Part shown: positions 44,783 to 53,285 of the stretch, piece after piece
Layout of the letters: every line of letters begins with the position of its first letter
Numbering within the stretch: the first letter of the stretch is position 1
Assembly (NCBI RefSeq): GCF_018221685.1
Contig: NZ_JAGJTM010000004.1
Location: forward strand, 248,001-312,000
DNA length: 64,000 bases
Origin: Bombella apis
GTDB taxonomy: Bacteria > Pseudomonadota > Alphaproteobacteria > Acetobacterales > Acetobacteraceae
Direction: 5' to 3'
The notes under the pieces: generated by a model
Databases searched by the model: none
The model's input: the letters and a program-made list of their open reading frames with translations, nothing else
Told to the model about the DNA's origin: nothing
Program-made: the position numbers and the translations under genes

Positions 44783-47107
44783 ATGGGTCGGGCCATCCAC
44801 TTCAATGTGTCATCATGGGCTTTATCACAGGCAGCGGCACTTGTGGAATGGACGGGCCAGGGGTGGATGCAGGAGGCGGCAGAGCGGAGGATGATGGGGC
44901 AGGCTGTACTCAGGATGGTAGCGTCGGGGCTGGCCCGTCAGGGCAGTCGCCTGACCTGCTGGCTGCCTGTCGGTGTAGCCTTGGGCATTGTGGGGTATTT
45001 TGCCCTGCCGGCAGAACCTGCGTGGAGCACAGGCCTGATGATGGGTGGTTTGGCGGGCATGGGGCTGGTGTTGCTGGCCTGCTGCCGCTGGATGGTGGCC
45101 GGGACGGAACAGGCGGCACACTGGCAGGTATTGGGGCATTGTCTGGGAAGTGGCCTCCTGGCGATTGGCCTGGGGTTTCTGTTGGCCTGGGGGCAGGCTG
45201 TCCGGCAGTCCCCCATGCCGTTCCTGCCCATGGAATCGGTCTGGCTGGAAGGACGGCTGGCGGCTCTGGAACCTGTTCCAGGCCGACATGAAGGGCAGAA
45301 GCCCAGCTGGCATGTGGTGGTGGAGGGGGCCGTGTTCGACTCTCCATGGTGGAATGGCATGGCGCCCCTGCAACGGCGGGTGACTGTCACCTTTCTGCCC
45401 AGAGAGGGGCAGGAAGATGGCCTGATGGCGTTGGTGACAGGCCAGCCTGTGCGGATACGGGCGCTTCTGCGCTCTCCGCCCCCACCGCTCTGGCCAGGAG
45501 GGCATGATGGGCAGCGTGCGGCCTGGTTTGCTGGACGTGCCGGAGCGGGACTGGCCCTCTCACCGCCCTTGCCGCTGAGAGCTGCACCGGCAGGTGGTGT
45601 TGTGGGCCGTCTGGAGGACAGGCTGGTCCATCTGCGGCAGACAATGGCCTGGATGATCGGAGCGGCCCTGCCGGGGCAGGTGGGAGCGGTGGCATCCGCC
45701 GTGCTGTGTGGCGAAACGGGCCGTCTTTCTGCCGAGACGAGGCAGAGCTATGCGGCTGCCGGGCTGGCGCATCTTCTGGCCGTGGCGGGCCTGCATCTGG
45801 GGCTGGTGATGGGGCTGGTGTTTGCCACGGTCAGACGTTGCCTCAGCCTGTCGCAGCGCCTGTCGGCCTACTGGCCCTGTCGTGAGGTTGCCATGCTGGT
45901 CTCTTTTGGGGCCGGGGTGGTTTATGTGGTGCTGACAGGGTTGCATGTGCCGGGGCTGAGAGCGCTGGGCATGGCGGGGTTGGCCGTGTTGGCCCTGCTG
46001 CTGGGGCGGCGGGCCGTTTCCATGCGGGGGCTGGCTCTGGTCTGCCTGATGCTGGAGGTGATGTCTCCTGTTCTGGTGCTGGATGTTTCCTTCCAGATGT
46101 CTTTCGCAGCTGTGATGGCTCTGATTGCGGGTCACGAATCATGGCGGAACTGGCTGTTTCGGTTGGGAGGGCATCATGGGCAGCAGGCCCCGGCTCTCTG
46201 GCGGCGGGGGGCAGCTCTGCTGGTGGCCCTTGTTCTGACCTCCCTGCTGGCCGGACTGGCGACCCTGCCGCTCAGCATGGCGTATTTCGGCGCCTTCCAG
46301 CCATGGTTTGTCATGGCCAATCTTCTGGCAGTCCCCTTGATGGGTGTCTGGGTGATGCCTGCCGGGATTGTGGCCCTGCTGCTGATGCCATTTGGCCTTT
46401 CTTCGGGGCCACTGCACGTGATGGGGTGGGGCATAAAGGGTATCGGCTGGCTGGCAGGGTGTGTGGCGGCGGCTCCGCTTGCATCATTGCCGGTGCCGTC
46501 TTTTCCGGCCTGGGGGGTGGGGCTGTATCTGCTGGGGCTGACCGTGATGTGTCTGTGGCGGGGATGGGGCCGGTTTGCTGGCGTGGGTGTGATGGCTGTG
46601 GCGCTTTCAGCACCCTGGCTGGTGGACCGGCCCGTGATGCTGCTGGTGGAGCAGGGTGCCGTTTTGGCTGTCCGGCAGGAAGGGGCCATGAGGGTGATGG
46701 AGGGGCGCCCTGGTAGCGGGCTGGTCCGACAGGAGATGCAGCGTGCCTTGGGCTGGAATGGCAGAGGGCCGGGGCAGCCGGACTGTGCGGCAGGTCTCTG
46801 TCATCTACGCCTTGGGAATGATCGGCTGGTTTTGTGGCGTGGGGTTGCCGGGCCGGAGCGTGGTGGAGAGGCATCATGCCGGGATGTTGTGTTGGAGATA
46901 CGTATGGGCGGACAGCATCCTCTCTGTCCGTCTGTCCGGCAGCTTGGTCCGGCTGATCTGCGGCGGGAAGGAAGCTGGGCCGTTTATGGGACGGGGGCGG
47001 GTGGTATCAGGCTCGTGTCGGACAGAATGGTGCAGGGGGATCGCCTCTGGACCGGCGAAGGAGCGTTCCAGAATGTCGTGCCCCTGCCACCAGCTCCGGC
47101 TGAGTGA
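44783..47107 (+). CDS. comEC: DNA uptake channel ComEC/Rec2
   Basis: A 774-residue membrane protein with ten or more hydrophobic spans. The Competence domain motif A-A-G-L-A-H-L-L-A-V-A-G-L-H-L-G is present near residue 330, as is G-A-G-V-V-Y-V-V-L-T-G-L-H-V-P-G-L-R-A. A short DUF4131-like N-terminal region precedes it. The beta-lactamase-like C-terminal domain looks reduced. It would translocate single strands for DprA. The start is uncertain; ATGs to about 44891 fit equally. Ends 7 bp from a convergent gene. Confidence 0.88.
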   Translation: MGRAIHFNVSSWALSQAAALVEWTGQGWMQEAAERRMMGQAVLRMVASGLARQGSRLTCWLPVGVALGIVGYFALPAEPAWSTGLMMGGLAGMGLVLLACCRWMVAGTEQAAHWQVLGHCLGSGLLAIGLGFLLAWGQAVRQSPMPFLPMESVWLEGRLAALEPVPGRHEGQKPSWHVVVEGAVFDSPWWNGMAPLQRRVTVTFLPREGQEDGLMALVTGQPVRIRALLRSPPPPLWPGGHDGQRAAWFAGRAGAGLALSPPLPLRAAPAGGVVGRLEDRLVHLRQTMAWMIGAALPGQVGAVASAVLCGETGRLSAETRQSYAAAGLAHLLAVAGLHLGLVMGLVFATVRRCLSLSQRLSAYWPCREVAMLVSFGAGVVYVVLTGLHVPGLRALGMAGLAVLALLLGRRAVSMRGLALVCLMLEVMSPVLVLDVSFQMSFAAVMALIAGHESWRNWLFRLGGHHGQQAPALWRRGAALLVALVLTSLLAGLATLPLSMAYFGAFQPWFVMANLLAVPLMGVWVMPAGIVALLLMPFGLSSGPLHVMGWGIKGIGWLAGCVAAAPLASLPVPSFPAWGVGLYLLGLTVMCLWRGWGRFAGVGVMAVALSAPWLVDRPVMLLVEQGAVLAVRQEGAMRVMEGRPGSGLVRQEMQRALGWNGRGPGQPDCAAGLCHLRLGNDRLVLWRGVAGPERGGEASCRDVVLEIRMGGQHPLCPSVRQLGPADLRREGSWAVYGTGAGGIRLVSDRMVQGDRLWTGEGAFQNVVPLPPAPAE

Positions 47108-47114
47108 AGGGGAA

Positions 47115-48059
47115 TCAGGACCCGCACAATGTACGGATCAGTGGCGGGGCAATGCGGCTGAGGCGCTGCTCCAGGGCAGCGGAGAGGCGCCGGTAATGGC
47201 TGGCACCAGGCAATGCCGGGTCTTCCCACGGTTTGGTCCCCTCGGGGAACTGGATGATGCAGCGTTTCAGCCGTTCGCTTTCCCGGCGTTTCTTCCATGG
47301 TTCCGGGAGATGCAGGCAGAGATTTTCCGTCAGCTTGCCGGTCAGGAAGTTCCAGCGTTCGGGCAGGAGATGGACATGGTCGTGGAAGACCTGATTGAGG
47401 ATGTCTGTCCCCGGGCAGAGATAGGGGCGTGTGGCAAGGGTGAAGCAGCGGTTTATCTGCGACGGTGAGATGAGCCGGGGGCGGAGCAGCATCATGCTGC
47501 TGTTGAAGTAGTCTTCCGGCCGGGCAAGGGAGAGATGCTGGCGGGTATAGTCGGGCAGGGAGACATCGGGCAGCCCGGCAGCGGGAGCATCGCCCAGCAG
47601 GGTATGGATGGGCACTTCATGCTGGCGGAGAATCTGGGCGACAGGGTCGGCCACGGCACCGATGGCGGCCTGCCGGGGAAAACGGTTCAGCAGGGGGGGC
47701 AATGGTCCGGTAACGAGCAGGGCACTGTCCAGCCAGAGCACATGGACATCATCCCGGAACAGCACCGGGAGATAGCAGCGATAGAAACATTCATTGCGCC
47801 ATCGTTGATGGGTGTGCAGGCGCAGGGCTGCGGCTTTCTGTCCGACATCGTGAAAGGTCAGCAGGCTGTATTCTGTTCGGAACAGGTCACTGATGATGAG
47901 CTGGAGGGCTGGCGCCACATTGGTGTGGAGGATGTGGAAATCGAGCTTCGTGCGGGGATTGTGATCCACGACGGACTGGATGGCACAGAGCGTGGCCCAG
48001 AGGTCTTTGCCATTCGTGCCAAAAACGATGGCCGTCTCTTCCAGTCGAGGCGATGGCAT
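47115..48059 (-). CDS. GT8-like glycosyltransferase with altered DxD
   Basis: A 314-residue protein of GT8 shape. F-G-T-N-G-K-D-L (13-20), Y-R-C-Y-L-P-V-L near 97, the acceptor-metal site W-L-D111-S-A113, Y-F-N-S-S-M-M-L-L, and K-P-W-E-D in the late segment are aligned to the family. The canonical D-x-D is here D-S-A, and the family His before G-x-x-K-P-W is Gln, so metal binding or catalysis may be changed. The role, perhaps in polysaccharide synthesis, is unknown. It stands alone, convergent with comEC. Confidence 0.75.
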   Translation of the reverse strand: MPSPRLEETAIVFGTNGKDLWATLCAIQSVVDHNPRTKLDFHILHTNVAPALQLIISDLFRTEYSLLTFHDVGQKAAALRLHTHQRWRNECFYRCYLPVLFRDDVHVLWLDSALLVTGPLPPLLNRFPRQAAIGAVADPVAQILRQHEVPIHTLLGDAPAAGLPDVSLPDYTRQHLSLARPEDYFNSSMMLLRPRLISPSQINRCFTLATRPYLCPGTDILNQVFHDHVHLLPERWNFLTGKLTENLCLHLPEPWKKRRESERLKRCIIQFPEGTKPWEDPALPGASHYRRLSAALEQRLSRIAPPLIRTLCGS

Positions 48060-48077
48060 GGTCTATCTCATGGTTTG

Positions 48078-48121
48078 ATCGTAAAATTAGACACAAAAGG
48101 TCTTTTATAGACTTTTACGAT
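48078..48121. repeat. AT-rich inverted repeat upstream of the GT8 gene
   Basis: ATCGTAAAA (48078-48086) and TTTTACGAT (48113-48121) form perfect 9-bp arms around an inner GTC-N7-GAC. The stretch is far AT-richer than its surroundings. It may be an operator or RNA stem-loop just upstream of the GT8 start. Confidence 0.4.
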
Positions 48122-48130
48122 AAAATAAAG

Positions 48131-48153
48131 GCCTTGATATTAAGGCTTTTTTT
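48131..48153. terminator. Terminator in the GT8-nth gap
   Basis: GCCTT-GATATT-AAGGC is followed by seven T residues on the plus strand; the complement has C-T-T-T-A-T-T-T-T-A after the same stem. It can end nth transcripts, but the better T-tract faces the plus strand where no gene precedes it. Confidence 0.6.
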
Positions 48154-48175
48154 GGAGGAGAAGCTTGTGGCCTGC

Positions 48176-48874
48176 TCAGCGCTTGGGGGGTATTTTGTTC
48201 TTTTCCCTGTAGAGACACCATTCAGTGACGGGGCAGCGCCAGCATTCCGGTGTGCGGGCCTTGCAGACATAGCGGCCATGCAGGATGAGCCAGTGATGGG
48301 CAGGGCGGAGCATCTCTTTGGGGATGCGGCGGACCAGCTCATCCTCCACGGCACGGACGGTCTTGCCCGGTGCGAGGCCAGTACGGTTGCCGAGGCGGAA
48401 AATATGGGTATCGACAGCCATGGTTGGCTGGTCGAAGGCGATGTTGAGGACGACATTGGCTGTTTTCCGACCCACGCCGGGCAGGGCTTCCAGCTCTTCC
48501 CGGCTTCCGGGGACCTGCCCGTCATGTTTTTCCAGCAGCTGCTGGCAGAGCAGGGCCACGTTATGGGCTTTTGAGCGCCAGAGGCCTATGGTGCGGATAT
48601 GTCTGGCGATGCCTTCTTCACCCAGTGCGGCCATGCTGGCAGGGTCGGGGGCTTCTTCGTACAGGGCACGGGTGGCCTTGTTGACGGAAACATCCGTCGC
48701 CTGTGCTGAAAGCACGACACTGACGAGCAGCTCGAACGTGTTGTGATAGATCAGCTCGCTGCGGGCGTCCGGGTGTGCTTTCTCCAGCGCGGCCAGAAAG
48801 GCGCGGACGGCCTTCAGGCTCATGCGGGGCTGGGAGCTGGTCGAGCGTGTGCGGGGCGTGCTGGTAGAAGCCAT
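48176..48874 (-). CDS. nth: Endonuclease III
   Basis: A 232-residue DNA glycosylase/AP lyase for oxidised pyrimidines. The HhH motif L-P-G-V-G-R-K137-T-A-N-V-V carries the catalytic Lys, D155 in A-V-D-T-H-I-F-R is the second catalytic residue, and the iron-sulfur cluster is C-x6-C-x2-C-x5-C. The N-terminal 17 residues are Ser/Thr-rich and may not be translated: M18 is another start. No shared operon. Confidence 0.93.
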   Translation of the reverse strand: MASTSTPRTRSTSSQPRMSLKAVRAFLAALEKAHPDARSELIYHNTFELLVSVVLSAQATDVSVNKATRALYEEAPDPASMAALGEEGIARHIRTIGLWRSKAHNVALLCQQLLEKHDGQVPGSREELEALPGVGRKTANVVLNIAFDQPTMAVDTHIFRLGNRTGLAPGKTVRAVEDELVRRIPKEMLRPAHHWLILHGRYVCKARTPECWRCPVTEWCLYREKNKIPPKR

Positions 48875-48997
48875 GAGGGTATGGTGGGTCCGGCCATTAT
48901 GGGAAAAACTCTGTCCGTTCCTAAGGGGAGTCGGGTTTTTCTTCAAGCGGAGGGGCCGGGTGTGGTCTGACAGTTTTTGAAGGAGGAAAAGGCAGAC

Positions 48998-50821
48998 GTG
49001 GCAGAGAATGGGGATGGACGGGACAGCATGAAGAAACTCTCCTTTGGGGCGATACTGGCTTTTGTGGTGAAGCGCTGGCTGGGCCAGCCTGCCATGCTGG
49101 CATGGACGCTTGGCGGTGTGGCCTTGGCCACGGTAGCTGATATATGCACTCCTCTTCTGGCTGGTCGCCTGGTGGGTGATATTTCCACGACGACATCTGC
49201 CTCATCGGCTGCTGGTGGCCGGGAGGCTTTGCTGCATGATGCCCTGCTCATGGTCAGCGGGCTGCTGGTTCTGGGGCTGGTGGGCGTCATGGGCCGGCGG
49301 TCTTCCTATCTGGGGATCAGCAAACTCAGCCTTGCTGTCATGCGCCGGGTGCTGGATGATGCTTTCGCCCGGGTGCAGCGTTTCTCGTCAGACTGGCACG
49401 CCAACAATTTTGCGGGCTCTACCGTGCGGCGGATCACCCGGGGAATCTGGGCCATTGATACGCTGGATGACACGCTTCTCCTGCTCATTACGCCAGAGGT
49501 TCTGGTCCTGCTGGGGACGACCCTGGTCCTGCTGGTGCGGGCGCCCCTCATGGGGCTGGTGCTGGCCGTGATGGTCGGGCTGTTTGCCTGCATGTCCATC
49601 TGGCTGGCTCTGCGTTATGTGGCGCCAACAGCCCGGATATCCAACGCCTGTGATTCCAGGATGGGTGCCGTGCTGGGGGATGCCATTACCTGCAATGCGG
49701 TGGTGAAGAGCTTCGGGGCGGAGGAACGGGAGGAGCGGCAGCTCCATGCCGTAGCCCGCACGTGGGCGGACAAGACCTATTACAGCTGGTATCGGGGGAC
49801 GAACAGCGCCAACTTTCAGGCGTCCTATACGCTGCTGATGCGTGTGGTGATGATTGGTCTGGCTGTGCTGCTCTGGTGGCGTGGTATGGCCGGGCCGGGT
49901 GATGTGGCCTATGTGCTGACGATGATGTTCCTCATCCAGGGTTATCTGCGGGATCTGGGGCAGCAGGTGAGCCAGGTTCAGCGGTCGGTCAATGAGATGG
50001 AAGAACTCGTCGGGCTGTTCTCGAGCGAACCGGCCATCCGGGATATCCCCGGTGCCATTCCGTTGGAGGTGACGGCGGGGGAGATTGTCCTTCTGGATGT
50101 GAGTTTCCGGTATCCATCCCAGGAAAAGCCGATCTATCAGGGGCTGTCGCTGAGGATCGCACCGGGGAGCCGTGTGGCCCTGGTCGGGGCGTCCGGGTCG
50201 GGCAAGACGACGCTGACACGGTTGTTGCAGCGTCTGTATGATGTGGATGGTGGCAATATTCTGATTGATGGGCAGGATATTGCTTACGTCACCCAGCAGA
50301 GCCTGCGGCGCCAGATTGCGCTTGTCCCGCAGGAACCCATGCTGTTCCATCGAACATTGGCTGAGAACATTGCCTATGGTCGGCCTGATGCCACCCGGGA
50401 GGAGATCGAGCAGGCGGCACGGCTTGCCAATGCTGATGGATTCATTACCCGTCTTGCCGAAGGGTATGAGACGCTGGTTGGTGAACGTGGCGTGAAGCTC
50501 TCCGGGGGAGAGCGCCAGCGCGTGGCGATTGCCCGGGCTTTTCTGGTTGATGCGCCGATTGTGATTTTTGATGAAGCCACGGCAAGCCTCGATTCTGAAT
50601 CAGAAATGCTGGTGCAGGAGGCCATGACCCGCCTGATGGAAACACGCACCGTACTGGTTGTGGCGCACCGTCTGGCCACCGTGCGTGACCTGGACAGGAT
50701 TCTGGTATTTCATCAGGGGCAGATCGTTGAGGATGGCACGCACGAGAGTCTGATGGCTCTGAAGGACGGGGCCTATCGGCGGCTCGTGTCGCTGCAATCG
50801 CTTGATGCAGCCAGCCCGTAA
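48998..50821 (+). CDS. ABC exporter (fused membrane and ATPase domains)
   Basis: A 607-residue half-transporter of the MsbA/ATM1 class, GTG start after AGGAGG. Six transmembrane spans (about 30-320) precede an ATPase with Walker A G-A-S-G-S-G-K-T, Q-loop V-P-Q-E-P, signature L-S-G-G-E-R-Q, and Walker B I-V-I-F-D-E-A. It works as a homodimer. Substrate unknown: lipid, peptide and drug exporters share this layout. The ATG at 49028 is another start. No companion gene is adjacent. Confidence 0.88.
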   Translation: MAENGDGRDSMKKLSFGAILAFVVKRWLGQPAMLAWTLGGVALATVADICTPLLAGRLVGDISTTTSASSAAGGREALLHDALLMVSGLLVLGLVGVMGRRSSYLGISKLSLAVMRRVLDDAFARVQRFSSDWHANNFAGSTVRRITRGIWAIDTLDDTLLLLITPEVLVLLGTTLVLLVRAPLMGLVLAVMVGLFACMSIWLALRYVAPTARISNACDSRMGAVLGDAITCNAVVKSFGAEEREERQLHAVARTWADKTYYSWYRGTNSANFQASYTLLMRVVMIGLAVLLWWRGMAGPGDVAYVLTMMFLIQGYLRDLGQQVSQVQRSVNEMEELVGLFSSEPAIRDIPGAIPLEVTAGEIVLLDVSFRYPSQEKPIYQGLSLRIAPGSRVALVGASGSGKTTLTRLLQRLYDVDGGNILIDGQDIAYVTQQSLRRQIALVPQEPMLFHRTLAENIAYGRPDATREEIEQAARLANADGFITRLAEGYETLVGERGVKLSGGERQRVAIARAFLVDAPIVIFDEATASLDSESEMLVQEAMTRLMETRTVLVVAHRLATVRDLDRILVFHQGQIVEDGTHESLMALKDGAYRRLVSLQSLDAASP

Positions 50822-50832
50822 CGGGCTGGCTG
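50808..50832. repeat. Perfect 11-bp hairpin with the ABC stop codon in its loop
   Basis: CAGCCAGCCCG and CGGGCTGGCTG flank TAA, which is the stop codon. Neither side carries a T-tract, so it is a strong mRNA 3' structure rather than a clear intrinsic terminator. Convergent to the decarboxylase gene end at 50867. Confidence 0.5.
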
Positions 50833-50866
50833 ATGCTGGATGGTCGTCTCCTGCCCTGCGGAAGGG

Positions 50867-52015
50867 TCAGATGTAATGTTCATCCAGTGGTGGAAAGCCA
50901 TTGAACCCGGTCGAGCAGTAAGTGGACACATAGGCACCAGTGGCGAGGATGTTGATCCTGTCTCCTGCCTTGAGCTCTTCTGGCAGGGGAACGGGATTTT
51001 TCTCGTATAGCACGTCCATGCTGTCGCATGTCGGCCCGGCCAGGATGCAGGGTGAGCGGCTGCTCGTGGTGTCGTCATGGGGTGTCTGGAAGACATAGCG
51101 GATGGATTCGCCTTCTGTTTCCGCCAGACCACCAAAGCGGCCGATATCCAGATAGACCCAGCGGGGAGTGTTGTCCTCACCGCCCCGCCTGCTGGCCAGC
51201 ACGACCTCGGTATGCACGATTCCCGCACTGCCAACCATGTAGCGGCCCGGCTCCAGCAGAATGCGGGGGGCCCCTTGTGGGAAATGCGCTGCCATGGCCT
51301 CCGTTATGGTCGTGCCGAACTGGTCGATGCTGGGGATGGGGCTGTTGTAATAGGTTGGAAAGCCCCCGCCCATATTGATGAAGTCCAGCGTGATGCCCTG
51401 CTTCTGGAGGCGGTGGCAGATTTCGGCAGCCTGAGCAATGGCGTCGGCATAGGCTGTCGTGCTGGTCTGCTGGCTACCGACATGGAAAGACAGGCCAGCT
51501 GGTTTCAGGCCCAGCTCACGGGCTTTCTGCAACAGGGTAAAAGCGCTTTCCGGCGTCGTGCCAAACTTGCGGGAGAGCGGCCACTGTGCCCCGGTATTGA
51601 GAACTCCCAGCCGACAGAAAACCTCACAGCCGGGGGCGTGTTCTGCCAGTTTTTCCAGCTCCTCCATGCAGTCGAATGCATAGAGTGTCAGGCCTTTCTG
51701 ATGGGCATAGGCAATGGAGCGCACTGTCTTGACGGTGTGGCCGAAAGAAAGCTTCTGCGCCGGAATGCCTGCTTGCAGGCAGATGTCGATCTCTCCGGGG
51801 GATGCGATGTCGAAGAACGAGCCGAGGGCATGCAGCTCCTTCAGGATCGCTGGTGCCGGATTGGCCTTTACGGCGTAATGGATCCGGGCGGAGGGAAGGG
51901 CATCGTGCAGGGCGTGGTACTGCGTACGTACGCAGTCCAGGTCCACGACAAGGCAAGGGGTGGCGGGTTTTTGTTCGGTGAGAAAACGGGCGATTCTGGG
52001 AGTCATGATACTCAC
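50867..52015 (-). CDS. Ornithine/lysine decarboxylase (alanine-racemase fold)
   Basis: A 382-residue type III PLP decarboxylase. Y-A-V-K50-A-N-P holds the PLP lysine. H-V-G-S-Q and N-M-G-G-G-F-P bind the cofactor phosphate. G-P-T-C330-D331-S-M-D supplies the substrate-site Cys and Asp across the dimer. This form decarboxylates ornithine to putrescine in most alphaproteobacteria, sometimes lysine too. Length is standard. An unusually long, structured leader precedes it. Confidence 0.9.
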   Translation of the reverse strand: MSIMTPRIARFLTEQKPATPCLVVDLDCVRTQYHALHDALPSARIHYAVKANPAPAILKELHALGSFFDIASPGEIDICLQAGIPAQKLSFGHTVKTVRSIAYAHQKGLTLYAFDCMEELEKLAEHAPGCEVFCRLGVLNTGAQWPLSRKFGTTPESAFTLLQKARELGLKPAGLSFHVGSQQTSTTAYADAIAQAAEICHRLQKQGITLDFINMGGGFPTYYNSPIPSIDQFGTTITEAMAAHFPQGAPRILLEPGRYMVGSAGIVHTEVVLASRRGGEDNTPRWVYLDIGRFGGLAETEGESIRYVFQTPHDDTTSSRSPCILAGPTCDSMDVLYEKNPVPLPEELKAGDRINILATGAYVSTYCSTGFNGFPPLDEHYI

Positions 52016-52270
52016 GTCCCCTATAAATTCTCCCCGGTCGGGGGAGATGTTGCGAAACGGTCGAACGGACCGGCGGGATTCCGCCTGCCCCCTGCAGGCA
52101 AGGGGATACGGGGCCAGAGCGCTTGACGTCGTTGCGTAACCTCATGAGGGCCAGTGGCACGTGCGTTGCTGCGTGGAGTGCGTGACAATGCCCAGATTTT
52201 TTTTCAATGCAAGGGGAAACTGAAGGGTGGCCTCCGGGTAAGGTTTTTATCACAAAAAAGTGATGTCAAG
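52016..52270 (-). promoter_or_regulatory. Structured leader and promoter of the decarboxylase gene
   Basis: On the minus strand a consensus -35 TTGACA (52269-52264) lies about 250 bp before the ATG, with a weak -10. A 5-bp stem (ATCAC/GTGAT) overlaps it. Below, GCCTGC/GCAGGC (52083-52099) and GGCGG/CCGCC (52072-52085) share 52083-52085 and exclude each other. A third stem, CTCCCC/GGGGAG (52030-52046), lies just before the ribosome site. Alphaproteobacterial ornithine decarboxylase genes carry a speF leader RNA; this could be one, but I cannot confirm its consensus. Confidence 0.5.
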
Positions 52271-52371
52271 TCAGCAATTCAGCAGGAGGGGGCGGGAAGG
52301 GAGCGTCCTGTTCAGGAAGGATTTTTATTAAAATTCAGTGTGTTGTTGAATGGAGGCAGTCATGGTGGTTG

Positions 52372-52386
52372 ATATCATATTGATAT
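52372..52386. promoter_or_regulatory. Inverted repeat upstream of the hydroxylase gene
   Basis: ATATCA-TAT-TGATAT is a perfect 6-bp inverted repeat in an AT-rich stretch 85 bp before the gene at 52471. It may be an operator. Nothing else is recognisable in the rest of the 52271-52470 gap. Confidence 0.35.
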
Positions 52387-52470
52387 GTGACTTTCTTTTG
52401 AGAGAACTGTTCTGGTAACAGTGTAGCGTCTGCGTGGACTGGTTTGATGTGTTTTCTGCTAGTGGAGGAC

Positions 52471-53229
52471 ATGATGGCGGCAGGTCATGATGATAAGAAA
52501 AAACGCCCCTTTCTTGTACGGGTTGGCAAGGCGCTACGCCCCTTGTTCAATGCCCTGATTGCCAGAGGGTCACTGGTCCCCAATACACCTTTGCTGGACA
52601 ATGGCCTGTTTCCCTGGGCGGTGGCCCTGGAGAAGGCTGCCCCGCTGATGCAGAAAGAGTTTCAGGCCATCATGGCTGAGCGTGAGAAAATTCCGCCCCT
52701 GCGTGACCTTTCGCCCGATCATGAGCGCATTGCGCCGGACAGCCGCTGGAAGTCATTTTTTCTGTATGGCTACGGCATTCCTGTTCCAGAGAATTGTGCC
52801 AAGGCCCCTGTTACGGCCCAGCTTGTGGCCGGGATTCCCGGTCTCTGTTCCGCCCTGTTCTCCGTTCTGGAGCCCGGTGGGGAAATTCCACCCCATAAAG
52901 GGGTTACCAAAGGGATGCTGAATGCACATCAGGGCTTGGGGGTTCCACGAGATCGTGATAATTGCTGGATCAAGGTCGCAGATCACACGCTGCACTGGGA
53001 TGATGGCAGGCTGTTCATCTTTGATGATACCTACCGGCATACGGTGCAGAACAACACCGATGAGGTGCGTGGCATACTGTTCATTCAGTTTGAGCGGCCT
53101 ACCCGTGGTCTGGGATGGTTGATGCAGCGTATTTTCCTTGGAGGGGTGAAAAAATCCGCCTTTGTCAGGGATGCCCAGAACAATATCGAACGCTGGAACC
53201 GTATTCAGGCTGAACTGGAGAAAGTGTGA
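52471..53229 (+). CDS. Aspartyl/asparaginyl beta-hydroxylase-like dioxygenase
   Basis: A 252-residue protein. GGAGG precedes adjacent ATGs at 52471 and 52474. The fold is that of Fe(II)/2-oxoglutarate enzymes: P-H-K-G-V-T-K-G near residue 145 gives the first His, V-A-D-H-T-L-H-W and F-D-D-T-Y-R-H-T-V (near 195) the second, and G-I-L-F-I-Q-F-E the last strand. LpxO (lipid A) and OlsC/OlsD (ornithine lipid) hydroxylases share this family, so a lipid-modifying role is likely. It stands alone between divergent and same-strand genes. Confidence 0.8.
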   Translation: MMAAGHDDKKKRPFLVRVGKALRPLFNALIARGSLVPNTPLLDNGLFPWAVALEKAAPLMQKEFQAIMAEREKIPPLRDLSPDHERIAPDSRWKSFFLYGYGIPVPENCAKAPVTAQLVAGIPGLCSALFSVLEPGGEIPPHKGVTKGMLNAHQGLGVPRDRDNCWIKVADHTLHWDDGRLFIFDDTYRHTVQNNTDEVRGILFIQFERPTRGLGWLMQRIFLGGVKKSAFVRDAQNNIERWNRIQAELEKV

Positions 53230-53285
53230 TGATGGAGCCGTGATCTTGCTGTCACGGCCTCGCAGGGAGAGGAAAAGCGCACCCC

